Positions 9,617 through 20,216 are shown, counted from the first letter of the stretch. The stretch: 22,500 bases of DNA from Stramonita haemastoma (GCA_030674155.1 CM060320.1:17844935-17867434); one strand, 5' to 3'. The notes: generated by a model from the sequence alone, not told the origin. Made by a program: numbers and translations.

Positions 9617-9904
9617 GGCATGGGGGAGGGCAGGGTGTGTGTGTTGTGATGGCTGTGTGAATGGAGACTCAACAAGGCAGGTCCAGGTATAATAGCTCAG
9701 TAGATCATCTTACTGTCTCCTTCCCCTGCCCCCTTTCCCCATTAAAAGGTAGGTATGTAATGGGAGGAAGGCCAAGGGTAAATGGAAGTAGGGAGGAAGG
9801 ACTTGGGACTTGATATAGAGGAGATGGATGTAGGGGGGTGGGGGAGGGAGTGGTAACTTAAGTCTGGTTACTTAATGATAAAGAAAATGTGCCATCCGTG
9901 TGTT
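9617..9904. repeat. G-rich segment, partner of 1772-1880, then purine-rich spacer
   Basis: The first part (9617-9683) shares ordered blocks with the segment near 1772-1880. GTATAATAGCTCA at 9687-9699 also occurs at 20050-20062 in the 3' part of a SINE, so a SINE end fragment is possible. The remainder to 9904 is GGA/GGT-rich with nothing further recognised. Confidence 0.35.
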
Positions 9905-10247
<343 letters not shown>

Positions 10248-10433
10248 CATACATTACTATATGTATGTACCATGTTCCTCCATTTTGAAATGCATCCTCG
10301 GCACAGCCATCAGGATAAACACGGATGAAGGCATCTTTTGGGTAGTGGGTATGAAGGACGTGATACTTTGCCCCAGGGCCACTCTGAGAGTCGTTGTGTT
10401 CAACACGAGGGATGCTGCACTGAATGAAGATAT

Positions 10434-10453
10434 CCCCCCCCCCCCCCCCCCCC
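10434..10453. repeat. run of 20 C
   Basis: Twenty consecutive C residues on the plus strand, flanked by ordinary sequence. Long homopolymers like this are mutation-prone and error-prone in sequencing. Confidence 0.95.
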
Positions 10454-11239
10454 GTCACTCCAGACTGACACAGCGAGACACCAATAGATCTCTTTAGGGG
10501 CATGGCCAGAGATATCCCGATGGCGTAATTATTTAGGCATTCCACTCTCGACAGCAAAGCTTCCTCTCTGCAGTGCTTCCTTTGCTGGCTGAGAGTCTGC
10601 CTTTACCTGGATGGTCTTGAAACCTCTTTTTCTTTGTTGTCGAACGCTCAGACAGCAACTATTATTGTAAGAGGGTAAACCAGTTGCGCTGCCTTTCAGT
10701 GCCTAACAAGTTCAGGCCCAGCGCATCTCTCTTCGACGTGGAGAGAATTGTTATCTTTGAGTCTCTCTGTATACAAAAGAAAGGAGCAAAATGGACCAGA
10801 AAAGCAGAACAATAGACAAGGATGGGGTGACAGGAAAAGGAACCAGGCAGAAACAAAGAAAGGGATAGAAAAGAGGGAATTTCAAGCACATAATTTGCAG
10901 AAGGTGGAAATGCTATCTATACTGATATGCTCCCGGCATCCCCACAGGAGACTGAAGCCTCTTGATTTTGACAGCCTGGGTGAGAAGCTGATTACCTTGT
11001 TTATTCTGAGGAGGTCTTCATCTAATTGTGGGTTCATTTTGTGACTTGTTCGAATATCGTAGTTTTCTTTTATCATGTTTATTTTTTATGACAACCGGGA
11101 AATTTTTTGGGACATTGTTCTTGTCATAATTGCACTCTTTTGTGCATGATTACATTTCTTTGTAATCAGAACTGAGTATAAAAAAGCATATTACATTTTA
11201 CTCCACAATGTCGGGCTCTTGAAATAAATTAGTTCTCTC
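10454..11239. other. low-copy sequence; weak exon-like site
   Basis: About 780 bp without simple repeats. At 10948-10979 a 32-bp segment lies between an acceptor-like CCCCACAG and a donor-like GG-GTGAGA. Reading on through the donor also gives an open frame (RLKPLDFDSLGEKLITLFIL) to a stop near 11043. No family is recognised, so it is noted and not called. Confidence 0.35.
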
Positions 11240-11368
11240 TGCATGTCTGTCTGTATGTCTGTCTGTTTCTCTGTTTGTCAGTCTGTCTCTCTGACTGTCT
11301 CAATGTCTGTCTCTGTGTTTCTGTTTCTGTCTCTATCTCTTGTGTCTCTGTCTCTGTCTCTCTCCCCC
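11240..11368. repeat. degenerate CTGT microsatellite
   Basis: Imperfect TGTC/TCTG repeats with many substitutions, ending in CCCCTCCCC and a short CACACA stretch (11392-11399). Confidence 0.85.
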
Positions 11369-11477
11369 CTCCCCTAATCACATGCATGCGCACACACACG
11401 CTTACTCACGCTGTGCTTATGCAAAAGCTTTTTAAAAGTTCTTTTATTTCGAGAATAATGAAATAAACACTGGATGC

Positions 11478-11600
11478 TTTTTTTTTTTACATCTAGTCCC
11501 AATGTGTATGCAGTTTCTGTCAAATTTGTCATCCGTTCCCACCGGCACACAATGGCCTATTTCGTCCCCACAAAAGGACCAAAGGCAGAGGGGAGCACAG
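11478..11600 (-). mobile_element. SINE 3'-end fragment with poly(A), minus strand
   Basis: On the minus strand, GGCCATTGTGTGCC, GGAACGGATGACAAA, ACTGCATA and GGGACTAGATGTA are followed by a run of 11 A (complement of 11478-11488). The same series of blocks forms the 3' part of the SINE at 19783-20095. No tRNA-like head is visible upstream (to 11700), so this looks 5'-truncated or too diverged to trace. Confidence 0.65.
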
Positions 11601-12034
11601 AAAATAACTTGTAAATTCCATTTACTCACACGTAATGCACAGCCACCATCCAGACCCAGGGAGTTGTTCCACTGCCTCTGTTTGCAAATTGGTCCATAAC
11701 AAACACAAATTATATTTCAAAACTCGTGGCAAAATTTGACAGACAAAAGCAAGGTCCACAGGTTTTCGTTGATTTGTTGTTGTTGTTTGCTGCTGTTGTT
11801 GTTATTGTTAATTTCAGCGGGGATGTTTTTCTTTCGAGAATTGTTCAAGGAGGAAAAATGTGTAATTTGCCACTTCTGGGTGAAATTCAGCTTTTTATTT
11901 TGTTGCCTCAAGTCAAAACTTGTCAAGTTTTGATGCAGGTTCAAGTGCCGAGGCCTACATCAACGTGTTGTTTTGCTTTGTTAGTGTTTTGTTGAGAATG
12001 CATTCAGCAAACTGACTGTTGACACACTCTCAGT
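11601..12034. other. low-copy sequence with a short TTG tract
   Basis: Contains TTG/CTG triplets at about 11773-11810. Frames across it show no domain. Confidence 0.35.
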
Positions 12035-12235
12035 CACATAGCTAACCTGCAATTTTCTTTAAAGGAGAACAATATCCTCTGAAGTCGGTGTACAGCTGCC
12101 TACATGGCGAGGTACCTGAAAAAATCCATACTTGCATACTTCTCATCCATTGTGTAAAGATACAATCTCCTAGGTGGGATGAGTGAAGTAAGAACATGAG
12201 GTGGATAACCCCCCTACGTGTTAAGCTGGGGAACG
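12035..12235 (-). repeat. family A, inverted copy
   Basis: The minus strand of this segment matches 12583-12785. In plus-strand order: CTTTAAAGGAGAA, ATCCTCTGAAGTCGG, GCTGCCTA-ATGGCGAGGTAC, the CATAC / CTCATTC region, AGGTGGGATGAGTGA and TAAGCTGGGG. It forms the left arm of a long imperfect inverted repeat. Confidence 0.8.
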
Positions 12236-12384
12236 CGCGATACCAACATACAGTTCTGGCCCAGGTCAAAAAACTTTTCCCAGCCAATGAGCCACGCAAA
12301 ATGCCCAGGTCTACATCAGAATATTCTCATGCTTTGAAACGCAGTGTGGAGATGGACTTCAACTAATGGCAAGGCCTTGACAAG

Positions 12385-12475
12385 CCTGAGTGTGGCTACC
12401 TATATGGCGAGGTACTGGAAAATAGCCGTACACTTACTCACGTCTCACACAGGGTGTACTTTGGGTCCCAAAGAT
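12385..12475 (-). repeat. family A, short partial copy between the arms
   Basis: GGCTACCTATATGGCGAGGT followed by ACTGGAAAATAGCCGTACAC matches the core of the left arm in the same orientation. It then diverges (GGGTCCCAAAGATTACCAG). It lies inside the loop of the inverted repeat. Confidence 0.6.
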
Positions 12476-12518
12476 TACCAGATGTGATGTGTGAGGACGA
12501 ATGACCCCAGGTCCCCGG

Positions 12519-12530
12519 GGGGGGGGGGAG
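12519..12530. repeat. CCCC followed by about 12 G
   Basis: A homopolymer run within the loop between the family A arms. Confidence 0.85.
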
Positions 12531-12582
12531 GTCCATAACCAAACTGTAACAATGTACTTTTGATGGTATGTTGTTGTTGTTC

Positions 12583-12906
12583 CCCAGCCTAACACTCTGG
12601 GGGTTAACCAGAATGTGCTCTCTGACTCACTCATCCCACCTGGGAATCACTGTGAGATTGAAATTGCACACTGAATGAGAGGTTTGCGTGTATGACTGTT
12701 TTCAAGTACCTCGCCATATAGGCAGCCATACTCCGACTTCAGAGGATTTTTTCTCCTTTAAAGGAGAGTGCAAGTTGTTTTGTTAAGAGCTTGTCATGGC
12801 TGAAGGCAATCTCAAACAACATTTTACAACATCACAACATTTTAGTGTAGGCCTTGGCAATGAGCTGACATCAATAACTGACACAGCTTTTGGCCTAAGC
12901 CAATTT
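12583..12906 (+). repeat. family A, full-length copy
   Basis: It aligns by eye along its whole length with 7072-7386 in the same orientation, and its first 200 bp pair with 12035-12235. It is the better-conserved full-length copy and contains the CCTCGCCATATAGGCAGCCA block that has decayed in copy 1. Confidence 0.8.
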
Positions 12907-13014
12907 TTAACAGTATGAAATCACTTCTTTCTTCCTGAGCACTGACACCAAGCAGGCAACAACAAATCAGTGGACACAAAGGTAGGAAACTGGGTTGTAA
13001 AATGTAGTCTGATG

Positions 13015-13150
13015 TGTTTGTAGAAAAGAGCTCCTAACTCTTTCGCACAATTTCAACTTTCTTTTGTCTCCTAGAGGAAATATTGATTTTTTTTTCGCCC
13101 CCAAAATAGATTTCCTCTCCACTTCCTGTCAACTATTCAAAACCTGGCAT
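13015..13150 (+). repeat. degenerate core-repeat copy
   Basis: GCTCCTAAC, TCTCCTAGA, TATTGATTTTT, AAAATAGATTTCCTC and CTTCCTGTCAACT-TTCAAAAC follow the order of blocks in the core copies at 14950-15225 and 19088-19356. It carries an internal deletion. Like them it lies shortly before a CT tract. Confidence 0.55.
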
Positions 13151-13232
13151 TGTCTTGGACTAGTTTATGGGGAGAAAGGGGTGTGACAGATGTCCTTTGC
13201 TTTAGTTTTTCGTTTGTTGTTTTTTCCGTCTC

Positions 13233-13419
13233 TTGTTGGTTCTTTCTCTCTCTGTCTTCTCTCGTTCCTGTCTTCTGTCTGTCTGTCTTCTGTTTCTGTC
13301 GTCTCTGTCTGCTTACTCGTCTGTCTGTCTCTGTCTGGTCTGGTCTGGCTCTGTTCTGTTGTCTGTCTCTCTCTCTCTCCTCTTCTCTCTCCTCTCTCTC
13401 TCTCTCTCTCTCCTCTCTT

Positions 13420-13458
<39 letters not shown>
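13233..13458. repeat. CTGT / CT microsatellite
   Basis: Degenerate TCTGTC with a TGGTC variant (13335-13350) passes into TC runs with CC and TTC breaks. No CA tract follows. Confidence 0.94.
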
Positions 13459-13462
<4 letters not shown>

Positions 13463-13722
13463 GCATATATAGAATATGGCTGACAACTAAAAAATCAGAA
13501 AAACACTTCCAAACTGCATGATTTTTGCCATTGTGTTTGGTCCTTAAGTTTGATTTTCTCCTGTCGAAAAATTGTTTTAGATGCTGCTAGATATGAAGTA
13601 CTGAGCAGAGATAGAGATAAAGCAACAGGCCTTTTCTGTAAAGACCGGTGTGTGTGTTTTCTCTGTTCTCCTCTGTGCCTTCCCTTTATTAGAAGGGATA
13701 CATAGTACTTGACGTTTTCCTG
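13459..13722. other. low-copy spacer
   Basis: Ordinary AT-leaning sequence with nothing recognised. Confidence 0.35.
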
Positions 13723-13770
13723 TGAATATATGTATATTATATATATATATTATAATATATATTATTATAC

Positions 13771-13808
<38 letters not shown>

Positions 13809-13841
13809 AGATAGATAGATAGATAGATAGATAGATAACAG

Positions 13842-13881
<40 letters not shown>

Positions 13882-13906
13882 ATATATATATATATAATAA
13901 TAAACA
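13723..13906. repeat. AT-rich array flanking GATA repeats
   Basis: Two GATA blocks (about 13770-13807 and 13809-13838) are flanked on both sides by TATATA sequence. AT alternation on both sides could pair across the centre. Confidence 0.93.
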
Positions 13907-13984
13907 CTATGCTGGAGGTCTGCCCATCTGGCCTCAGCCGTTACATTTCTACTTCAAAGCAGCTCACTTTTCTACATAATGCAT

Positions 13985-14246
13985 GCTGGGTACGTTTGTG
14001 TTTCTGCAATCCACCGAACACCGACATGAATTACAGGATCACTGCCGTTCATATTCAATTTTCTTCATATGTGTAATACACGAAGAGAATGAAGGTACTG
14101 ACAGAGGTGTACTTGAAGTTGACCGAGGAAATTGTAAAATGAAAAAGTGCCCACTCCTAGTTCTCCAGATGTTGCTTCTGAGATTCGAACCCACGACTTC
14201 ATAGATCTCTGGGATGAAACTCATTCTTATCAACTCAGCTGTAGCG

Positions 14247-14250
<4 letters not shown>
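13985..14250 (-). mobile_element. tRNA-derived SINE, minus strand
   Basis: On the minus strand the head has an A-box-like CAGCTGAGTTG (complement of 14231-14241) and a B-box-like GGTTCGAATCT (complement of 14181-14191). The body contains complements of CCGAACACCGACATGAATTA, CAGGATCACTGCCGTTCATA and AATACACGAAGAGAATGAAG (14023-14096). I associate these, from memory, with a widespread molluscan SINE-type repeat. The copy is old, judging by departures from that remembered pattern. Confidence 0.65.
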
Positions 14251-14319
<69 letters not shown>

Positions 14320-14452
14320 TGCGTGTGCGTGCGTGCGTCGTTGCGTGGTGTGTTGTGTTGTGTGTGTGTCTGTGTGTGTATGTGTGTCTGTGTGTCTGTG
14401 TCTGTGTCTGTGTATGTGTGTTTGTGTGTGTGTGTGTGTGTGTGCATGTTTG
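14251..14452. repeat. GT microsatellite with GTGCGT and TCTGTG variants
   Basis: Pure TG to about 14318, then TGCGTGCG and GTTGTG variants, then TGTGTC units, and TG again to about 14444. It is adjacent to the start of the minus-strand SINE. Confidence 0.96.
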
Positions 14453-14496
14453 CATCACCTGAAGTAGATAGTCCACTAAGTGACCTGATGACATCC

Positions 14497-14686
14497 ATTC
14501 AATAGAGGGCTGTGTAGCTGTCAATGGCTTCCTGCCCTCTTTAGGGTCAGGGGAGGTAAAGCAGCGAGGTAGATGAGATGGGCGCCGCCCTCAATATGCC
14601 GGCCCCTAGAGAAGGTGAGGTCTCTGATGCCCAGTTCCTCTACGGACACATAGGTTATGGGACATATTTACCTTTACCTTTTTTAT
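14497..14686 (+). mobile_element. possible retroposon 3' end with TTTACC tail
   Basis: A segment ending in TTTACCTTTACC then T-rich sequence looks like a retroposon 3' end with a short hexamer tail. It includes GGAGGTAAAGCAGCGAGGTA and GGTGAGGTCTCTGATGCCC. No coding sequence or Pol III boxes are visible, so SINE versus LINE origin is open. Confidence 0.35.
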
Positions 14687-14811
14687 GAGTCCAAGTCCTG
14701 CCCCATGTCTCTGTGTGTGCGTCAGCTACACTACAGGGCCTGCTGTGCCAGGACACCTGACCCTTACCTCAACTCTATTGTCAGTATTGTTTCAATAGCA
14801 CTAAGAATTTT

Positions 14812-14915
<104 letters not shown>

Positions 14916-14949
14916 CATGGATGCATTCTGCAGACACACAAACAACAAT

Positions 14950-15221
14950 AGCATGAAAATAATGGGCTGCAAAGGCATGGTGACAAAGTTTAGGATACCG
15001 AAGTTTGCACAAAACAGCTACTAACAAAGTTTATTGTGATCAAATTCCTCCTAGAAGCTAAACATTTTTGTGTTCCAAAAGAAGTATTGATTTTTACCTT
15101 AAATAGAATTTCCCTCAGCTTTATTGTAACTTTTTGCAACACTGATCTGAAGAATTTTTTTTATAATCAAGCTGTGCAAGATGTTGCTTGCTGTATTCTT
15201 TGTCTATCTATCGATTGGAAT

Positions 15222-15225
<4 letters not shown>
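14950..15225 (+). repeat. core repeat, copy 1
   Basis: It shares, in order, AATGGGCTGC, GACA-A-TTTAGGATACC, CTACTAACAAAGTTTATT, GATCAAATT, AGAAGCTAAACATTTTTGTG, AAGAAGTATTGATTT, AAATAGAATT, CACTGATCTGA and GTGCAAGATGTTGCTTGCT with 18450-18712 and/or 19088-19356. A short peptide is open in copies 1 and 3, but the conservation looks nucleotide-level and there is no recognisable product. It runs directly into a CT tract. Confidence 0.88.
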
Positions 15226-15733
<508 letters not shown>

Positions 15734-15973
15734 TCGCGCACACGTTTAAGCGCATCTGAAGAAAAAATAAGAGAAAACAACAAAGGCAAAAAAAAAAACC
15801 CTTCTGGTGGTTTAGAAGTAGCAGTAACGGTGCTAATACAGAGATGATAAAGTTATGCTTTCAGAAAGTACCACACTGCGGATGGGGAGACAGAACAGAG
15901 AAATGACTCATTAGTAGTGACTTCCCTGTCCTTTGTCTGCCTTCATCTGTACAATCTGCTACAGAAACACACA
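15734..15973. other. low-copy spacer with an A run
   Basis: It contains a run of 11 A at 15789-15799. Nothing else recognised. Confidence 0.35.
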
Positions 15974-16345
15974 AAGAGAGAGGGGGGGGAGAGAGAGAGG
16001 GAGAGAGAGGGGGAGAGAGGTAGAGAGAGAGTTAGAGAGGGAGAGAGGGGAGTGAGAGAAGGAGAAAACGGTGGGAGAGAGGGGAGAGAGAGAGGGGGAG
16101 AATGAGAGAGAGGGAGAGGAGAAGGGGAGAGAGAGAGAAGGGGAGAGAGAGAGGGGGGACAAAGAAAGAGGAGAGAGAGGGGGTAGAGAGCGAGAGAAAG
16201 AAGAGAGAAGAGAGAGATAGAGAGCAGGGTAGAGAGAGAGAGAGAGATCGAGGGGAGGGGGGGGGAGAAGAGAGAGAAAGTCGGGAGAAACAGAGAAAGA
16301 GAAAGAGACATGATAGAGACAAAAGAGAGACAGAGGGAGGCTGAT
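15974..16345. repeat. GA/GGA-rich purine tract
   Basis: About 370 bp of nearly pure purine: GAGA with frequent GGGG runs, becoming AGAAAC/GACA-like at the end. It is complementary in character to the 15222-15657 pyrimidine tract. Arg-Glu-Gly and Ser-Leu-Pro frames are artefacts. Confidence 0.95.
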
Positions 16346-16639
16346 ACCTGAGAGACAGAGACAATGTGAATTCCACAAAAAAAATGTGCCAGTATTTACC
16401 CCTGTCACACTTGTCAGTCACCAAAAACAAAACAAAAAATCAAAGACAGCATATGTCTAAAACTAAAAAATCTGGTGCCTCCCTCAGACCATAACATCCA
16501 TGTCTCTGGCACTGTCACAGAGCTGGGCCACCACCAGAGGTGTGCCTGACCCTGGAAAGGAGGCTGGGAACACATAAGAACACAGCAACACCAGAAATCC
16601 TCACCGTCTGTCAGTCACAGGAAACACTGTTAGTTAGTA
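16346..16639. other. low-copy sequence, nothing recognised
   Basis: Mixed sequence. An acceptor-like CTGTCACAG at about 16512-16520 has no open frame of note after it. Confidence 0.35.
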
Positions 16640-16910
16640 AGCACCCATCAGTCTCGGAAGACTATGGAGTTGCGCTCTAGTCTTTAGAGCGCAAACCTGG
16701 TAAGTATGTATGGAGGGCAAGCTGTTACCCATGCAGCAGACCCCTCTCTCCATGCCACTGGAATGATCCATTGGAAAGGCAAGACCGATACGAATGGTTC
16801 CAGTACGTCGCAGGAGCAACCAGAACGTTGCCATATACAGCCCCGAGCCGCCCTGGGGACTCCAACTCCCCGATTTTTCCTCAGGGATGGTGTCTAAACA
16901 CGACACCTGT
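16640..16910. repeat. probable dispersed repeat with 10-bp hairpin
   Basis: It begins with CACCCATCAGTCTCGGAAGA, which I recall, without database support, as recurring in snail sequences. A perfect inverted repeat TTGCGCTCTA / TAGAGCGCAA (16670-16679 and 16685-16694) surrounds a 5-nt loop. No frame with a recognisable product and no tRNA boxes were seen. Confidence 0.4.
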
Positions 16911-16921
16911 GTGCATGCTGG

Positions 16922-16992
16922 GTGTTTTTTTAATATATAAATTTTGTCATCCGCTCCTACCGACACACGATGGCCTGGTCTTCCGAAAGGGG
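16922..16992 (-). mobile_element. SINE 3'-end fragment, minus strand
   Basis: The complement of TTTTGTCATCCGCTCCTACC and GACACACGATGGCCTG matches the 3' part of the SINE at 19783-20095 and the fragment at 11478-11600. Only this tail is present. Confidence 0.6.
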
Positions 16993-17011
16993 AAACACTG
17001 ACAGTTTGCAG

Positions 17012-17156
17012 AATATGTGGATCGGTGGTGGTCTAGGAGGCAATGCACCTGCCTAGATAGCAAACAGTCTGGATCGAAGTGTGTGGTGGTTCAAATCCCG
17101 TTTGGGCCCAAAACTTTTCCCCCATCCATTAGACTAGAGTGTTGGTCTGGGTGCTA

Positions 17157-17187
<31 letters not shown>

Positions 17188-17425
17188 GTGTGTTACACAT
17201 CATTATTTGGCGCACGTAAAAGAACCCACGGCAACAAGAGGGTTGTCCATGGCAAAATTATGTAGAAAAAAGCCACTATGATAGGGAAACAAATACAGTT
17301 GCAGATAGACAAAACAATGGTAGGCGTTGCACTTGTGGCGACGCGCCTCCCCGGGGAGAGCAGCCCGAATTTCACACAGAGAAATCTGTTGTGACATAAA
17401 GTGGTATAAAATTAAATAACAATAG
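17012..17425 (+). mobile_element. tRNA-derived SINE with conserved central domain
   Basis: The best-preserved SINE here. The head carries an A box TGGTCTAGGAG (17029-17039) and a perfect B box GGTTCAAATCC (17088-17098). A central domain (about 17150-17260) contains TTTCGGATGAGACGATAAAC, CGAGGTCC, GGCGCACGTAAAAGAACCCA and CGGCAACAAGAGGGTTGTCC. The 3' part (to about 17395) has GCGACGCGCCTCCCCGGGGA and TTTCACACAGAGAAATCTGT, then an AT-rich tail of AAAT/AATAAC units. The GGATGAGACG...GAGGTCC stretch is reminiscent of central domains shared among SINEs of distant animals, but family assignment needs a database search. Confidence 0.85.
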
Positions 17426-17432
17426 TGAGCAG

Positions 17433-18000
17433 ATGTGTGTGTGTGGTGTGTGTGTGTGTGTGTGTGTGTGTGTCATGTAATGATGTGTGTGCGTGTCACT
17501 GCACTGTGTTCTGTCTTCTGTTGTCTTGCTGGTGTGTGTGTCTGTGTTTCTACTTCGCTGTCACTCTGCTACATTGCTCGTTCGTATCTGTCATCTGCCC
17601 CTTATGTCTGCCATGCCTTCTGTCTTTGTCTGTTCCCGTCACATTTTGTCTGTTGTCTGCCTCTGTGTTTTTCTTCCTGTCTGTCTCTGTCTCTGTTGTA
17701 TCTGTTGTCGTCTTCCGTCTGTCTCTCTCTGTCTCTGTCTTCTTCTTCAGTCTGTCTGTCCTTCTGCTGTCTTTTTGTCTGTTCTTCTCTCGTCCTCTTA
17801 CTATGTCTTTGTCGTCTGTCGTGTCTGTTGTCTGACTGTCTTCTGACTCTGTCTCTCTTCTTCTCTCTTCTCTTCTCTGTCTCTCTGTCTCTTCTCTCTC
17901 TCTCTTATCTGTAACCCTAGGAAATGACTATCTCTCATTGTTTTTTTTTACACAACCACCACACACACTCACACACACACACACATACACACACACATAA
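17433..18000. repeat. GT, CTGT/CT, linker, CA compound
   Basis: A GT tract (17433-17473) is followed by degenerate TGTCT-rich sequence (to about 17660), CTGT/CT repeats to about 17905, and a non-repetitive linker (17906-17950) with ATCTGTAACCCTAG and ATCTCTCATTG. CA repeats (about 17952-17998) follow. The linker matches 6911-6945 at about 28 of 33 positions by eye. Confidence 0.9.
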
Positions 18001-18449
18001 CATATAATACAATTAACTACTACAATATATAACTTATACACAACACACAACTGCACATGTATACACACAAACGCATACATGCATAAGGCACCCACCCTCC
18101 TGCATGCTCACGCTTATGCACTATACACCATAGCTTTATACATACATAGTCACACACATATACAGCCTTGAGCTACAGTCATAGCCTTAAAATTTTGTAA
18201 ACTGCCATCATTTTTTAAATAATTTGTTTGAAAGGAAACTACAAATTCCATTTTAAAATCCGTTGTGAATCTTGGCCAAGAAAAATGAAGTTCAAGGTTG
18301 TTGAAGAAATGTTTGCTTGCTTGTAGGTCAGAATTGCTTGGATTTGTTTTTCGCAACAGGCAGTATTCTTGTTCTGAATCCAAATTTATTGTGAACTGTG
18401 TGTTACCACTTCCGTATTTAGCAACCTAGTAAGCAAACATATAGACAAA
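18001..18449. other. low-copy sequence, nothing recognised
   Basis: AT-rich with scattered ACACAC at first, then mixed sequence. A 77-codon minus-strand frame (18150-18383) has no recognisable product. Confidence 0.35.
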
Positions 18450-19000
<551 letters not shown>

Positions 19001-19087
19001 AGAGACATATGAGTGTTTGCGTGCTAAAATGCACATACATACATGGGCAAAAAGTATCAGACACTCAAACACATAAATGCACCTGTA

Positions 19088-19356
19088 GAAAAATAAACAG
19101 TTTGAGAGGGTACTGACAAAGTAAGTCTACCAAAGTTTTCACAGAAGAGCTACTAACAAAGTTTATTGCGATCAAATTTTTCCCAGAAGCTAAACATTTT
19201 TGTGTTCCCAAAGAAGTATTGATTTCTACCCTAAATAGAATTCCCCTCAGCTTCATTGTAACTTTTTTAAACACTGATCTGAGGAAATTTTTAAAAATCA
19301 AGTTGTGCAAGATGTTGCTTGCTCTATTGTTTGTTTATCTATGGATTAGAACTCTT
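19088..19356 (+). repeat. core repeat, copy 3
   Basis: Very similar to copy 1 from GCTACTAACAAAGTTTATTG (19149) to GTGCAAGATGTTGCTTGCT (about 19322). It starts where the CA-rich part of the preceding unit ends, so copies 2 and 3 are tandem units. Confidence 0.9.
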
Positions 19357-19514
19357 TCTGTCTGTCTCTGTGTCCCTCTCTTCTGCTACTGTTTGTCTTC
19401 CTCTCTCTGTCTCTTTGTCCTTTGTCTTCATTCTCTTCATTCTTTCTTCATTCATTCATTCATTCATTCTTCTTCATTCATATCTTCTTCTTCTTCTCTC
19501 TTCCCTCTTCTCTC

Positions 19515-19586
<72 letters not shown>

Positions 19587-19693
19587 CTCTCTCTCTCTTC
19601 TCTGTAAATACAAAGCAAACACACAACACCACACACACACACACAACACACACACACACAACACACACACACACACACACACACACAACGCAC

Positions 19694-19772
<79 letters not shown>
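19357..19772. repeat. CT-rich tract followed by CA array
   Basis: CTGT/CT with a CATT tetramer patch (about 19435-19468) and TTC triplets, then CT runs to 19604. A 15-nt linker follows, then CA repeats to 19772 with CACAAC and CGCACCGC breaks. Confidence 0.95.
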
Positions 19773-19778
<6 letters not shown>

Positions 19779-19782
19779 ACAA

Positions 19783-20095
19783 GGACGGGATAGCCTGATG
19801 GTTAAAGTGATGCACTCGTGATCTGCTGACCCGGGTTCGAATCTCCTCTTTTTCCTCTGGAGTTACCGGCGGTGCGGACTCCACTCCTCCCAAAAGTCCT
19901 TGGGATGAAACTATATACCAAGGTCCCGAGTGCGAACACACGCAGAACATCTTGCGCACACGTTAAAACCCGTTCCACTTTTCAAAAGAGATAGGCCATT
20001 GTGTGCTGGGGGGAACGGATGACAAAACTGCATATAAACGGGGACTGTATGTATAATAGCTCATGAGTGCTTATTCCCTTATCCTCGAAATGAAA
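19783..20095 (+). mobile_element. tRNA-derived SINE, plus strand
   Basis: The head has an A-box-like TAGCCTGATGG (19791-19801) and B box GGTTCGAATCT (19834-19844). The body includes GACTCCACTCCTCCCAAAAG, a central stretch GGATGAAACTATATACCAAG then GTCC, ACACACGCAGAACATCTTG, GCACACGTTAAAACCCG, and the 3' blocks GGCCATTGTGTGC, GGAACGGATGACAAA and GGGACTGTATGTA. The central stretch is alignable with that of the SINE at 17012-17425, but the 3' parts differ. The element abuts a CA array, a common insertion neighbour or source of instability. Confidence 0.85.
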
Positions 20096-20121
20096 AAAAA
20101 GATTTTTTTAAAGTAGATAAA

Positions 20122-20124
<3 letters not shown>

Positions 20125-20214
<90 letters not shown>
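20125..20214. repeat. CA array
   Basis: About 45 CA units with one ACAAAC break. Confidence 0.97.

Positions 20215-20216
<2 letters not shown>

Noticed and set aside
9687..9745. tRNA-like head starting TAATAGCTCAGTAG
   Set aside because: The A-box-like motif is good, but no B box follows within a suitable distance. The same motif occurs at the 3' end of the SINE at about 20050, so a tail fragment is more likely.
10948..10979. 32-bp microexon
   Set aside because: The sites fit loosely, but the pyrimidine tract is weak and there is no supporting neighbour exon.
19783..19860. Functional tRNA gene
   Set aside because: A and B boxes are present but a cloverleaf does not form convincingly, and the sequence continues into a SINE body. 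The tRNA-like segments near 4833-4903, 9386-9458, 14181-14241 and 17029-17098 were rejected for similar reasons.
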